From assembly GCA_946187775.1 (NCBI GenBank), contig CAMHSI010000005.1, positions 1-49,530 on the forward strand: a stretch of DNA of 49,530 bases. The letters run 5' to 3'. The stretch's first letter is position 1, and each line of letters begins with the position of its first letter. This DNA is from an uncultured Clostridia bacterium (GTDB taxonomy: Bacteria > Bacillota > Clostridia > Christensenellales > Aristaeellaceae). The notes beneath the pieces are model-generated. The model had not been told where the DNA came from and did not search any database. It saw only the letters and a list, made by a program, of their open reading frames with translations. Both the position numbers and the translations under genes were made by a program. Positions 32,688-41,708 of the stretch are shown in pieces.

Positions 32688-32750
32688 TGCGGTTCCTCCT
32701 TATTTCACTTTGCGTGCAGTCCTGCAAAGGGACTTCTTCCTATATATATT

Positions 32751-32779
32751 ACGATAGCACAATCCGCCGGTTTTCACAA
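32751..32779 (-). promoter_or_regulatory. Internal promoter for the second sugar-binding protein
   Basis: Minus-strand TTGTGA (32774-32779), 17-base spacer ending TGC, TATCGT (32751-32756), 63 bases upstream of the start. The extended TGC supports it. A small AGTCC/GGACT hairpin (about 32718-32734) lies in the leader. Confidence 0.6.
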
Positions 32780-32795
32780 GCCGTCCGCCCTTTTC

Positions 32796-34568
32796 TCAGC
32801 GAACCACCCGGTACAGCTCGTACTTCCCGGGCATCGCCGGAAGCTCGAACACCGTTTCCCCGTCCCTGGCGTACAGGGGGCTGATCCGGATTTCCTCCCC
32901 GGTCACGGGGTTCTTCCGGACCGGCATCACCAGCTCCTTCGCCTCCCCGGTAATGTGCAGCAGCACCGTGGAGGGCTGGGCCTGGGAGGTGGAATAGGGA
33001 TAGATGATGAGGGTGTCGTTGTCATAGGGGAAGAGGCTGATGCCGGCCTTGCACTCCAGGTATGCTCCCCCGGCCGGGAATTCCGCCCGGATCCGGGTCA
33101 GCGCTTTTCCGGGAAGCTTGTAGAAATCCGGGAAGCTGTCCGGCACCACCAGGGTCCACATCTGGCCTTTTCCGTAGGTATCCTTCAGGAGGATGCCGAA
33201 GCTTTCCTCCGTGTCCCCCACCTTCACCACCGCCCAGGTGGCGTTGTTCCGGAACTCGCACACTGGCAGGCCGATCTCCTCCGTTCCTGTGGGGAACTCC
33301 AGCCGGCGGGCGCGGTCCCTGCCCTCCACCCGGTAGCGGCGGCCGCGGACCTGCCGTCCGGTAAAGCGGATGGAGGTCATCCGCTGGATTCCCCGGTCCA
33401 TGGCCGCTTCCAGGAATCCGCTGGTCACCAGCGCCTTTCCGCCTGCTGCCACATATTTTTCCAGCTTGTCCACGATCTCCGGATCGCAGGCGGAAGAGCG
33501 GGTCAGCAGGATGGCTTCCGCCTTTTCCGGCCAGTAGGGCGTGAGCATCACCGGCAGGCCGCACATGCCCAGGAAGTCCTGCACGTTGTCCTCTCCCTGG
33601 CAGTTGTCCGGCAGGTAGCACTGAATGCCCACCGGATTCCCGCAGTGGTCCAGGATTTCGTCCAGCTTGTCGAGATGGTATCCCAGGGGCGGAATGAAGG
33701 CGTTGTCCGCCAGGGCCTGGAAGCAGAACATCATAAGCTCCTTCGGCTTGGAGAAGGCTGTCAGGTACGCCTGCTCCAGGTACTGCTCCGTAATATGCAG
33801 GTCAAAGGGGTCGAACCAGCCGCCGCCGTTGTGTCCCGGCCACATGGATTCAAAATAAGTCATCAGGGAATAGCTCAGGTACCGGGGCAGGTGCTGGTCC
33901 GTGGTCACCGTATCCCGGGCTTCCGTTCCGGTGTAAACCTTATCGAAGAGCTTCCTCTGCCCGGCGGGATTGTAGCCCGTTTCCTGGTAGCTTTCCGCCC
34001 AGTTGGGATACTTGATGGTGATTTTGCAGCCGGGATTGGCCTCCTTGGCCGGGGCGATGATGATCTCCCGGCTCACCTTCTCCATCAGGGCCAGCCGGTA
34101 CGCCTTCCAGCTGCCGTCAGTGACGCCGTGGGCCCGGTTGTATTCGTCCCGGCCCTTCCGGCAGGCGTCGCAGGTGCAGTTGGTGAAGAAGAAGTCATCA
34201 ATGATGAATTCGTTGAAATGCTTCCCCAGGAAGGAGCAGACCTCCTTCAGCCGGGAGAGCATCTTTTCGTCGTTGTAGCAGAAGGTGTCAAACAGCCGCT
34301 GCTTCTTTTCCTCCCCCTCGGGGGTCGTGATGGTGGTGGTCAGGCCGCCGGCCACCTCCACCCCATGCTCCTCAAATGTTTTCCGGCAGAGCTCCAGGTG
34401 ATCCTCGTCCGCCATGACGCCGGAGCGGAAGGGCTCCAGGTACACCTTGTCCACCCGCATGTATTTCTCAAAAAACGCCAGGTCCTTTTCCAGCTTTTCC
34501 TTCTCCGCCCGGGCGGTTCCCTGGGCGACAAAATAATACACCAGTTTAAAGTTCCGATAGTTGCCCAT
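32796..34568 (-). CDS. Unrecognised 590-residue protein, possible glycoside hydrolase-like enzyme
   Basis: I do not recognise the family. It is a cytoplasmic protein (no signal peptide) with AAGGAGG ten bases before the ATG. The N-terminal 330 residues look like an alpha/beta barrel: a strand FIIDDFFF (121-128) carries two aspartates, followed by the cysteine pattern CTCDAC (131-136). Such Asp plus Cys-rich turns occur in several hypothetical glycosidase families. Residues of about 345-400 (KAEAILLTRSSA, then LEKYVAAGGKALVTSGF) resemble the Rossmann-like trimerisation domain of GH42/beta-galactosidase types. A beta-rich C-terminus follows. Its place inside a sugar-uptake operon between two binding-protein genes supports action on the imported oligosaccharide. 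Confidence 0.6.
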   Translation of the reverse strand: MGNYRNFKLVYYFVAQGTARAEKEKLEKDLAFFEKYMRVDKVYLEPFRSGVMADEDHLELCRKTFEEHGVEVAGGLTTTITTPEGEEKKQRLFDTFCYNDEKMLSRLKEVCSFLGKHFNEFIIDDFFFTNCTCDACRKGRDEYNRAHGVTDGSWKAYRLALMEKVSREIIIAPAKEANPGCKITIKYPNWAESYQETGYNPAGQRKLFDKVYTGTEARDTVTTDQHLPRYLSYSLMTYFESMWPGHNGGGWFDPFDLHITEQYLEQAYLTAFSKPKELMMFCFQALADNAFIPPLGYHLDKLDEILDHCGNPVGIQCYLPDNCQGEDNVQDFLGMCGLPVMLTPYWPEKAEAILLTRSSACDPEIVDKLEKYVAAGGKALVTSGFLEAAMDRGIQRMTSIRFTGRQVRGRRYRVEGRDRARRLEFPTGTEEIGLPVCEFRNNATWAVVKVGDTEESFGILLKDTYGKGQMWTLVVPDSFPDFYKLPGKALTRIRAEFPAGGAYLECKAGISLFPYDNDTLIIYPYSTSQAQPSTVLLHITGEAKELVMPVRKNPVTGEEIRISPLYARDGETVFELPAMPGKYELYRVVR

Positions 34569-34691
34569 AAGGTGGGTTCCTCCTTCTGTTTTCTGTTTTC
34601 TGCGTCTGGTGCCATTCTATCACAGGTTTCCCGGAATGCCTATGCCCCGGGCGAAAAAAAGAAGGATTCCCGCCGGAAAAAGAAGGGCGCG

Positions 34692-34721
34692 AAAAGGGCC
34701 CGGAGAGAACTCTCCGGGCCC
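34692..34721 (-). terminator. Strong hairpin/terminator after the first lpl binding-protein gene
   Basis: Perfect 12-bp repeat GGGCCCGGAGAG (34696-34707) / CTCTCCGGGCCC (34710-34721), followed on the minus strand by TTTTCGCG. It lies 33 bases after the stop at 34755, and separates the receptor from the 590-residue enzyme gene. Read-through or a weak promoter must express the latter. Confidence 0.85.
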
Positions 34722-34754
34722 CGGAATACCGATTCAGCGATCAGTCAGAACTGA

Positions 34755-36224
34755 TTACTGGGCAGCCTTCCACTCGTTGTACTGCTTCTGGAACTCAGCC
34801 AGAACATCCTGGTAGCCAGCGCCATCCAGGGCAGCCTGGTAAGCTTCGAGGGTGGATTCGACGTCAGCCGCAGCAACGCCGCCGTTCTCCAGCTGGAAGC
34901 CGTACTGCTCGAACAGAGCCGCGCAAGCGGTGTAAGCAGCTTCGACGGGAGCCTTGTTGAAACGGAAGCCAGCCGCGCAGGAGGTCTCAGCACCGCCGTT
35001 GAATGCATCGTACAGCTCAGCCTTGTTGTCGGGCTCGTTGTCCAGAGGCGTTACGATCGTGGCGTTGGCAGACTCCCACATGCTGTGGTTGTACTTGTCG
35101 CTGTGCTGGGTCACGTGCTTGATGGTCTGGCCTTCAGCCTGGGTGTATTCGAAGTCTTCGCCTTCGATACCGAAGGTGTACATGTCAGCCAGCTTGGAGT
35201 CGGTGTACAGCAGGCCCATGAAGTCGATAGCGGCCTTCGCCTGTTCCGGAGTGCTGTTGGCGGTGATGCAGTAGCAGCTGCCCAGAGCGGAAGTGCTGTG
35301 AGCGAACCGGGGAGCGATGGGCTGCATAACCACTTCCTGCTTATAGCGGGAGTTGGCTTCTGCGTTCACGGGGATATCGGTCCACCAGGAGATGGCCCAA
35401 TCCTTGCTCTGGGTGGTGGTGTCGGTGGTAACCTTGGTAGCTTCGTCTTCAGAGATGTAGCCCTTCTCGGCCCAGTCAGCCATCAGCTTGCAGAACTCGA
35501 GGTATTCGGGGGTCTTGATGGTGTCAACCACTTCGTTGGTCTTGCGGTCCACGGCGAAGAAGTTGGTGGAAGCATCAGCAGTGAAGAAATCGAAGGAACC
35601 GATGTACCAGCGATAGAACATAGCGGTCTTCTGGGTGAGGAAGGGGTACTTCAGGCCCTTGGAGGCAGCGTCAGCCAGCATGGGCTCGAGGTCGGCCAGC
35701 TTCTCAACCTTGGTGATGTCCCAGCCGAATTCGTCTACCAGGTCCTTGCGGAACATGACATCGTAGCCTTCCACGTTGTCTTTGTAGACGGGGATGAAGT
35801 AGTTCTTTCCATTGTACTTGGTGGCTTCCCACTGGCCTTCGCTCATGGAGCCGTACAGGGGGGTGCCGGGCAGCAGGTCGGTGATGTCGTACACGGCATT
35901 CTTCGGAACCAGGTCATTGGTGCCGATGGTGCTTTCCCAGGAAGCCGTCCACAGCAGGTTGATTTCGTTGTTGGCCAGGGCCAGGTTCGCCTTCTCGGTG
36001 TACTCGCCGGAACCGATGTCGGTCAGTCTGATCTCGACATTGATTTTGTCAGCGATGTAGGCGTTGATGGCGTCTTCAACCTTCTTCACCTGCTCAGCGT
36101 CAGGCGTAGCAACGTTGAAGGAGCAACGGGTCAGGTTGATGACAACCTTGTCTTCTGCGCTGGCAAAGGACATAACGCCCAGAACCAGAGCCAGAGCCAG
36201 AACCAGAGATACGATCTTCTTCAT
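34755..36224 (-). CDS. Sugar ABC transporter binding protein, LplA/DUF3502-like (first copy)
   Basis: Secreted carbohydrate receptor, 489 residues, signal peptide MKKIVSLVLALALVLGVMSF with cleavage expected after FASA before ED and no lipobox cysteine. The mature part is a family-1 solute-binding fold ending in the helical region of LplA-type proteins. Its ribosome-binding site is AAGGAGGATCC. It lies 66 bases downstream of the lplC-like permease. Codon choice differs visibly from neighbours (many GCT/GCA-type alanines, few CCC/GGG), which suggests high expression. It is the likely main receptor for the lplBC permease pair. Confidence 0.9.
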   Translation of the reverse strand: MKKIVSLVLALALVLGVMSFASAEDKVVINLTRCSFNVATPDAEQVKKVEDAINAYIADKINVEIRLTDIGSGEYTEKANLALANNEINLLWTASWESTIGTNDLVPKNAVYDITDLLPGTPLYGSMSEGQWEATKYNGKNYFIPVYKDNVEGYDVMFRKDLVDEFGWDITKVEKLADLEPMLADAASKGLKYPFLTQKTAMFYRWYIGSFDFFTADASTNFFAVDRKTNEVVDTIKTPEYLEFCKLMADWAEKGYISEDEATKVTTDTTTQSKDWAISWWTDIPVNAEANSRYKQEVVMQPIAPRFAHSTSALGSCYCITANSTPEQAKAAIDFMGLLYTDSKLADMYTFGIEGEDFEYTQAEGQTIKHVTQHSDKYNHSMWESANATIVTPLDNEPDNKAELYDAFNGGAETSCAAGFRFNKAPVEAAYTACAALFEQYGFQLENGGVAAADVESTLEAYQAALDGAGYQDVLAEFQKQYNEWKAAQ

Positions 36225-36290
36225 AGGGTCAGGATCCTCCTTATAAAATATTATTCCAAAGCAACCCTTTCCCGGGCTGCCTGAAATAGC

Positions 36291-37232
36291 TCAGCCCTTC
36301 ACCGAACCGACCGTAAGGCCCTTGATGAAATACTTCTGGAAGAAGGGGTAAATCACCATGATCGGTCCGATAACCACAATCACCGTCGCCATCGTGGATG
36401 AATACTGCGGGATTGTGTCGCCCATGGCCGCGCGGGCGGCGGCGGGCACGTTGTTGTTGTTGAGCAGGAACTCGATGCTCTTCTGGATGTTGATCAGCAG
36501 CAGCTGCAGGGGCTTCTTGCTGTTGGTCGTGATGTAAATCAGCGCGTTCTGCCAGTCATTCCAGTAGGCGGTGGCCATCATGAATCCGACTGCCGCCAGG
36601 GAAGGCTTCAGCAGGGGCAGGGTGATCTGGAAGAATGTCCGGTAATCTCCCGCGCCGTCGATGGTGGCCGCTTCCATCAGTTCACCGGGAATGCTGTTCG
36701 CGATATAGGTCCGCAGGATGATGACGTTCATCGTCGTAACCATCAGCGGGAGAATCAGCAGCAGCAGGCTGTCCTTCAGTCCGTACCAGCTGGTGAACAC
36801 CACATAGCCCGCCAGCTGTCCGCCGTTGAACAGCATGGGGATCAGCAGGAAGATGGACAGGAACCGGGCCAGCTTGAAATGCGGCCGGGAGATGGAATAA
36901 GCGTACATGCTCATAACCAGCAGTCCGCCGAAGGTTCCGACCACGGTAATCAGGATGGTGATTCCGTAGGAGGTCAGCAGCTGGCTGCCGTAGCGGAGCA
37001 CGGAATTCATACCGTCCATGCTCCACTTCCCGGGAAGGAAGGAGAAACCGTTCTGGTTGATCCACATTTCATCCGTGAAGGCGGAAATGAACACCAGCAG
37101 CACCGGGGCAAAGCAGAACACCGTAAAGAGCAGTACGCAGAGCAGCAGGATAATCTGTCCGGGGCCGATCTTTTTCCGGCCGGTGCTGATCTTCATTTTA
37201 TGGGCGGGATTCTTCGCAGTAATTGTACTCAT
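36291..37232 (-). CDS. Carbohydrate ABC transporter permease, LplC/YtcP-like
   Basis: Membrane subunit of 313 residues with six hydrophobic segments, starting at the ATG at 37232, which has GGAGAGGAGG upstream. The coupling motif is ELMEAATIDGAGDYRTFFQITLP split around position 200 (E...AA...DGAG). The C-terminus VGSVKG is the family's usual GAVKG ending. It pairs with the LplB-like permease 22 bases upstream. No ATPase gene lies in the cluster. Confidence 0.93.
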   Translation of the reverse strand: MSTITAKNPAHKMKISTGRKKIGPGQIILLLCVLLFTVFCFAPVLLVFISAFTDEMWINQNGFSFLPGKWSMDGMNSVLRYGSQLLTSYGITILITVVGTFGGLLVMSMYAYSISRPHFKLARFLSIFLLIPMLFNGGQLAGYVVFTSWYGLKDSLLLLILPLMVTTMNVIILRTYIANSIPGELMEAATIDGAGDYRTFFQITLPLLKPSLAAVGFMMATAYWNDWQNALIYITTNSKKPLQLLLINIQKSIEFLLNNNNVPAAARAAMGDTIPQYSSTMATVIVVIGPIMVIYPFFQKYFIKGLTVGSVKG

Positions 37233-37254
37233 TGTCTTTCCTCCTCTCCGCTCA

Positions 37255-38166
37255 TCAGAACAGCGCGCCTTCGGGCTCAATCCTGCGGACCGTGAAGTTG
37301 GCGAGCAGCATCAGCAGCAGGCCGACCACGGACTGGAAGAAGGAAGCGGCGGCCGTGTATCCGAAGTTGGAAGAATGCAGGATCTGGTTCAGCACGTAGG
37401 AGTCGATAACCTGCGTCGTGCTGTACAGGGCGCCGTTGTTACGGGTGACCTGGTAGAACAGACCGGTATCGGACCGCATCACGTTACCGACGGAGAGCAG
37501 CAGCATAACCGTGATCATGGGGATCAGGGACGGGATGGTGATGTGCCGGATCTGCTGCCATTTGTTGGCGCCGTCGATATCCGCGGCTTCATACAGCGCG
37601 GTGTCGATGCCGGCCAGCACGGACATGTACAGCACGGAGCCGTAACCGGTATCCTTCCAGATCTTGACGATCAGGAGGATCCAGGGCCAGTACCCCGCCG
37701 ATGAATAGAACCGGGTGCGGGTTCCCAGCAGGTGGTTGATCAGGCCGGTACGGGAATCGATGAAGGCGAACACGATGAACTGCACCGCCGCGTAGGAAAT
37801 GAACACGGGGATGATCATCAGGGTCTGCATCGTCTTGCCCATCTTCTTGAAGGCCAGCTGGTCGATACAGATGGCGATGGTCACGTTCAGCACCGTACCC
37901 ACCACCGTGAACAGCAGGTAATACAGCACGGTGTTGCGGGTCATCGAAAGGAAGGTATCCTTGGACTTGATCAGGAACTCAAAGTTACCGAGGCCTACCC
38001 AGTCGCTGCCGAAGATGCCCTTGGAATAGTCGAAATTCTTAAAGGCCATAATCAGACCGGACATGGGGACATACATAATAAAGAGCAGGATCAGGAACGC
38101 AGGCAGCGCCATTACAACATGAGCGCGGTGTTTCCAGGTGTTACTGAAGAAATCCTTCAAGGCCAT
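37255..38166 (-). CDS. Carbohydrate ABC transporter permease, LplB/YteP-like
   Basis: Membrane subunit of 303 residues with six hydrophobic segments. Family features are YVPMSGLIMAFKNFDYSKG near the N-terminus, WVGLGNFEFL, and the coupling motif ALYEAADIDGANKWQQI. It is the first gene of the lpl cluster, with its own promoter (38232-38260) and a cre/LacI-type site upstream. In LplABC-type systems this permease works with LplC and an MsmX-like shared ATPase. Confidence 0.93.
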   Translation of the reverse strand: MALKDFFSNTWKHRAHVVMALPAFLILLFIMYVPMSGLIMAFKNFDYSKGIFGSDWVGLGNFEFLIKSKDTFLSMTRNTVLYYLLFTVVGTVLNVTIAICIDQLAFKKMGKTMQTLMIIPVFISYAAVQFIVFAFIDSRTGLINHLLGTRTRFYSSAGYWPWILLIVKIWKDTGYGSVLYMSVLAGIDTALYEAADIDGANKWQQIRHITIPSLIPMITVMLLLSVGNVMRSDTGLFYQVTRNNGALYSTTQVIDSYVLNQILHSSNFGYTAAASFFQSVVGLLLMLLANFTVRRIEPEGALF

Positions 38167-38231
38167 CTCTCCTTCAATATCAATCTGTTGTTGGTTCCTG
38201 GGATCCGTTCAGGTCCCGGTCAGCGAGAAGT

Positions 38232-38260
38232 AGTATACCCCCGCAAAAACAATTTTGCAA
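38232..38260 (-). promoter_or_regulatory. Promoter of the lpl-type sugar operon
   Basis: Minus-strand TTGCAA (38255-38260), 17-base spacer, TATACT (38232-38237), 65 bases upstream of the lplB-like start. Confidence 0.78.
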
Positions 38261-38318
38261 CCACCAGATGTGGATTTCATCCCTCATTCCGGCCGGATTC
38301 CACATGTCCGTACTTTTT

Positions 38319-38332
38319 TGGAAACGATTGCA
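38319..38332. promoter_or_regulatory. cre / LacI-family operator upstream of the lpl operon
   Basis: TGGAAACGATTGCA fits the catabolite-responsive / LacI-family consensus TGNAANCGNTTNCA at every fixed position. It lies about 59 bases upstream of the -35 of the lpl promoter and downstream of the preceding operon. The position is compatible with activation or repression by CcpA or a local LacI-type regulator; none is encoded in the window. Confidence 0.65.
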
Positions 38333-38404
38333 ACCTTTAGATTTCAACATTTTAATTTTTTCGGTCCTGGATTGTTTTTTTTTGTATTTTTGCAATTTCC
38401 GTGC

Positions 38405-38434
38405 AAAAAACCCGAAGCGTTCCCGCTTCGGGTT
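38405..38434 (-). terminator. Terminator after the second sugar importer
   Basis: AACCCGAAGCG (38409-38419) / CGCTTCGGGTT (38424-38434) with a 4-base loop, followed on the minus strand by TTTTGC. The rest of the 296-base gap 38167-38462 holds the cre-like site and the lpl promoter described above. Confidence 0.9.
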
Positions 38435-38462
38435 GGATTGGAACCACAAGATATTGGGGGGG

Positions 38463-39344
38463 TTATCCCTTGACCGCGCCTGCGATAAAGCTGTCCTGAA
38501 TCCGTTTGGACAAAAAGATGTACACAATGATCGTCGGTAACGTTGCAATAGTCAGTGCCGCACCTATGGGACCCCAACGCGTTGTATATTGTCCGAATAG
38601 TTGCTGTACTCCTACCGGCAGGGTTCTGTATCTTCCAGAACTGACAAAAATGGTCGCAAACAGGAGTTCGTTCCAGCACTGAAGGAACGTGTAAATTCCG
38701 ACGGTAGCAACAGCTGGCATCATCAGTGGAGCGATTATTAGCGCAAAAATTCTCCATACACCACAGCCATCCAAGAAAGCCGCTTCATCTAGATCATACG
38801 GAATATCTCCCATAAAACCAACACTGATCAGTATGCCCATGGACAGTGCAAACGCTGCATACGGGAAAATTAAAGCAGCATAGGTATTTAGCAGCTTCAA
38901 TTTAGACAAAATCGTGAATACTGGAACAATTGCAGCATGGATTGGTATTGTAAGGCCAAGCATGAAGAACTTGTTCATCATCTTTCGGCCTTTCCAAACA
39001 AGTCTTGTCAATGCATAGGTCGCCATGAACGATGCGAGTATTGTGATGGCGATTACAGAAGCAGATACAGCAAGACTGTTAATGAAATACTGACCCATAT
39101 TCCCGGTATTCATGGCTTCAACATAGTTAGCCCATTCCCAATGATTTGGGAGTCCAACGTGATTCGGCGGAACAAGTATCCTTTCGCCCGCTTCATTCTT
39201 ATAAGAATAACCAAGAATCTCGTCATTGGTTTTCAGGGAGAAAGTGATCATCCAGTAGAGGGGAAACAGATTAATAATTACCAGAATAATCAGCAGCAGA
39301 TGAACAACGAGATTGGACAGTTTAAATTTTCTTGCTTCAATCAT
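38463..39344 (-). CDS. Carbohydrate ABC transporter permease, MalG/AraQ-like
   Basis: Membrane subunit of 293 residues with six hydrophobic segments. The coupling motif is DLDEAAFLDGCGVWRIF and the protein ends GAVKG as in AraQ/MalG-like permeases. It overlaps the upstream MalF-like permease by four bases (ATGA). Base composition is clearly lower in GC than the flanks (by my count 27 of 60 at 38581-38640), suggesting recent acquisition. Confidence 0.93.
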   Translation of the reverse strand: MIEARKFKLSNLVVHLLLIILVIINLFPLYWMITFSLKTNDEILGYSYKNEAGERILVPPNHVGLPNHWEWANYVEAMNTGNMGQYFINSLAVSASVIAITILASFMATYALTRLVWKGRKMMNKFFMLGLTIPIHAAIVPVFTILSKLKLLNTYAALIFPYAAFALSMGILISVGFMGDIPYDLDEAAFLDGCGVWRIFALIIAPLMMPAVATVGIYTFLQCWNELLFATIFVSSGRYRTLPVGVQQLFGQYTTRWGPIGAALTIATLPTIIVYIFLSKRIQDSFIAGAVKG

Positions 39345-40318
39345 GCTACTTTTGCCCCCTTGTCTCTGAATGCGAAGCTGATCAGCACTGCAAACAAGAA
39401 GCAGAGAACAATCAGCACCACCGCCACCGTGCTGCCCAGTCCATAACGATTATGGAGGAAAAGAAGTTTATACATAAGTGTGCTGGGCAATTCTGCTCTA
39501 GAGGTGTCCTTCATAAGAGCATAGATCAGGTCGAAAGATTTCAGAGAGCCTGTAACTGCAAAAATAACACAGACTTTCAAGATCGGCTTAATATATGGAA
39601 TTATGATGTAACGATTAACTTGCCCCTCTTTGCATCCGTCCAGTTGTGCCGCCTCAAGCAGATCAGCCGGAACGCCCTTGATACCCGCATACATCAATAG
39701 CATATGGTATCCCACATACTGCCATAAAATCGGAATGAATGCTGCAATCAACGCGGTTTCACGGAAGCCTGTCCACTGGCCTGTAAATGGCAATTTTGAA
39801 GAAGTTATTGCATTTGAAATTGCAGGGAATAACCACTTATCGATCCCCAACGCTCGCAGACCGGCATTCAGCAAACCGGCTGGTCCTGGATCATAGATGT
39901 TCATCCACAATCGACCAATAATTACGGTAGAAATCAAAACGGGCATGAAGTAAATAGACAGGTATGCCCGCTCACCCCAAATTCCCTTGCTCAGTTTAAG
40001 TGCGATAATCAGAGCCAAAGGAAGCTGAATGAAAGTTGAAAGAGCGGCTAGAATCAATGAATGCGTCAATGCATCTCCCAGATACATACTATTCGCATAT
40101 ATTTTCCCTGTGTTTGCATTGGTCAGCATACTACTGAACAGGATCTTATAGTTTTCGAGGCCGACATATTCCATATCAGTATTAGCGACCAGATTAAACT
40201 CATGGAAACTGTAAAATGCTGACATAATAATCGGCGCAATCAAGATTCCAACAAACAGAATCAGCGCCGGCAACAGGAACAGGAAAATGTTCAGCTTATA
40301 TGATAACGTTCTTTTCAT
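39341..40318 (-). CDS. Carbohydrate ABC transporter permease, MalF/UgpA-like
   Basis: Membrane subunit of 325 residues with six hydrophobic segments and an exported loop. The coupling motif is DLLEAAQLDGCKEGQVN. It is 95 bases downstream of its binding-protein gene, with a strong hairpin in the gap. Like its neighbours it has lower GC and more A/T-ending codons than the rest of the window. Confidence 0.93.
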   Translation of the reverse strand: MKRTLSYKLNIFLFLLPALILFVGILIAPIIMSAFYSFHEFNLVANTDMEYVGLENYKILFSSMLTNANTGKIYANSMYLGDALTHSLILAALSTFIQLPLALIIALKLSKGIWGERAYLSIYFMPVLISTVIIGRLWMNIYDPGPAGLLNAGLRALGIDKWLFPAISNAITSSKLPFTGQWTGFRETALIAAFIPILWQYVGYHMLLMYAGIKGVPADLLEAAQLDGCKEGQVNRYIIIPYIKPILKVCVIFAVTGSLKSFDLIYALMKDTSRAELPSTLMYKLLFLHNRYGLGSTVAVVLIVLCFLFAVLISFAFRDKGAKVA

Positions 40319-40346
40319 CTTTCATAATCCTTTTCGACAAAGGACA

Positions 40347-40383
40347 GAGACGGCCTCTCGGTATGTACCCTCAAGGCCGTCTC
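40347..40383 (-). other. Intercistronic hairpin between sugar-binding protein and permease
   Basis: GAGACGGCCT (40347-40356) pairs with AGGCCGTCTC (40374-40383), loop 17 bases, no T-tract. It occupies the 95-base gap between the binding protein stop and the permease start, the same position as hairpins in the other importers here. Confidence 0.72.
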
Positions 40384-40413
40384 CAGATTAGCTTTGTTCA
40401 GATCACATGGATC

Positions 40414-41646
40414 TTACTGAAGCTCATTTGTCAGAGCCTCAATAAATCCAGCACCATCGATTTCGCAGCCATAAACCTTGGCAACATAGCTCAGATAAAT
40501 GTTGGCAGGATCTGCGCTCATTGCGTTGTCACCAAACAGAACCATTCCTTCGGATTCAGAAACCATCTTGGCAACATCAGCAACCAGAGGCTTCACAGCG
40601 CTGGTGTCATAGTCCGGGGTCCATGCAGGCAGACCAGAACCGGCCAGATAGCCATAGTGGCAGATTTCCTTACCCAGCGCGAAGGCCACCTTAGCCGCCA
40701 GGGCAGGATCCTTTGAAGCAGCAGAAACTGCTAATGCATCGTTCGGTCCGCCGATAACCTGACCATAGGTCGCTTTTTCAGCATCCATGACAGGGAACAG
40801 GGCTGCCTGGAAGTCGCCTTCGGCATCATTGATTTCACCGCAGTTCCAGGAACCATTCTGATAGAAAGCATACTTGCCAGCAATGAAATTGGCCTTAACA
40901 GTGTCATTGTCCAGAGACAGGCCATCAGGATCGAAGTAGCCCTTTGTGATCATTTCCTGGAAAGTGTCAACGGCCTTGGCGATAGCCGGATCATTCCAAG
41001 TCGCACGGCCAGCAAAGATTTCATTCATGGCTTCGTATCCGATAGTCTTCTCGATGATAGGCTCAAGATACTCAGTCACGCACCACGTAGCATTGCCGGA
41101 GCAGCCAAAGGGAATGATTCCTTTAGCAACCAAGGCATCACAGCAGGCAATCAGGTCTTCATAAGTGGTAGGAACGGCATCATAGCCTGCTTCCTTCAGC
41201 AAGTCCATGTTTGCAAACAGGGTCACAATGTTCATGGTCAGCGGCACAGCATAGTGCTTTCCATCGTAGGTAGAGTTCTGCAGCATCACTTCAGGCAGTT
41301 GCTCAGCATAGTTTTTGAATTCTTCGTCCAGGCAGTACACTTTATTAGCAGCAACAAAGTCACCGCAGAAGGCGCCAGACCATGTGAAGAAAATGTCAGG
41401 CAGTTCTTCAGCACTAGTGCTCTTAATCTTAGTCTTGTAAGAATCGTTTTCAAAAGCTTCCATCACAATCTTTACGCCAAGGGCTTCTTCCACGGCAGGG
41501 ATAGCCGCTTCGTAAGCAGGACGGTTCGCATCACTTTCTGTCGCGATGCTCCACAGCGTCAAGGTCGGTTTTTCTGCTTCAGCAAAAGCAGAGGTGATAC
41601 CCAGCAGCATCACAGCCGCCAAAATCAGAGCAACCAGTTTCTTCAT
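40414..41646 (-). CDS. Sugar ABC transporter binding protein, family 1
   Basis: Secreted carbohydrate receptor of 410 residues. The signal peptide MKKLVALILAAVMLLGITSA is cleaved probably after AFA before EAEK, and there is no lipobox cysteine. The mature part is an SBP_bac_1 fold with typical LTLWS at the first strand, FFTWSGAF, YAVPLTMN and IPFGCSGNATW. It leads a three-gene importer. The nearby GH3 beta-glucosidase, upstream in the direction of transcription and separately promoted, suggests cello- or xylo-oligosaccharides, by context only. Confidence 0.92.
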   Translation of the reverse strand: MKKLVALILAAVMLLGITSAFAEAEKPTLTLWSIATESDANRPAYEAAIPAVEEALGVKIVMEAFENDSYKTKIKSTSAEELPDIFFTWSGAFCGDFVAANKVYCLDEEFKNYAEQLPEVMLQNSTYDGKHYAVPLTMNIVTLFANMDLLKEAGYDAVPTTYEDLIACCDALVAKGIIPFGCSGNATWCVTEYLEPIIEKTIGYEAMNEIFAGRATWNDPAIAKAVDTFQEMITKGYFDPDGLSLDNDTVKANFIAGKYAFYQNGSWNCGEINDAEGDFQAALFPVMDAEKATYGQVIGGPNDALAVSAASKDPALAAKVAFALGKEICHYGYLAGSGLPAWTPDYDTSAVKPLVADVAKMVSESEGMVLFGDNAMSADPANIYLSYVAKVYGCEIDGAGFIEALTNELQ

Positions 41647-41708
41647 TTTCCAGGATCTCCTTTCGATTATGAAATTATTCTCTTGCGACCTGAGCGGTCA
41701 CTGCCCAC

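Noticed and set aside
30504..34754. A 1416-codon open frame on the plus strand
   Set aside because: It is antisense to four well-supported genes and arises from the GC-rich codon bias, which makes stops rare on the opposite strand. The protein is low-complexity (His, Gly, Arg, Gln-rich) with no domain or ribosome-binding site.
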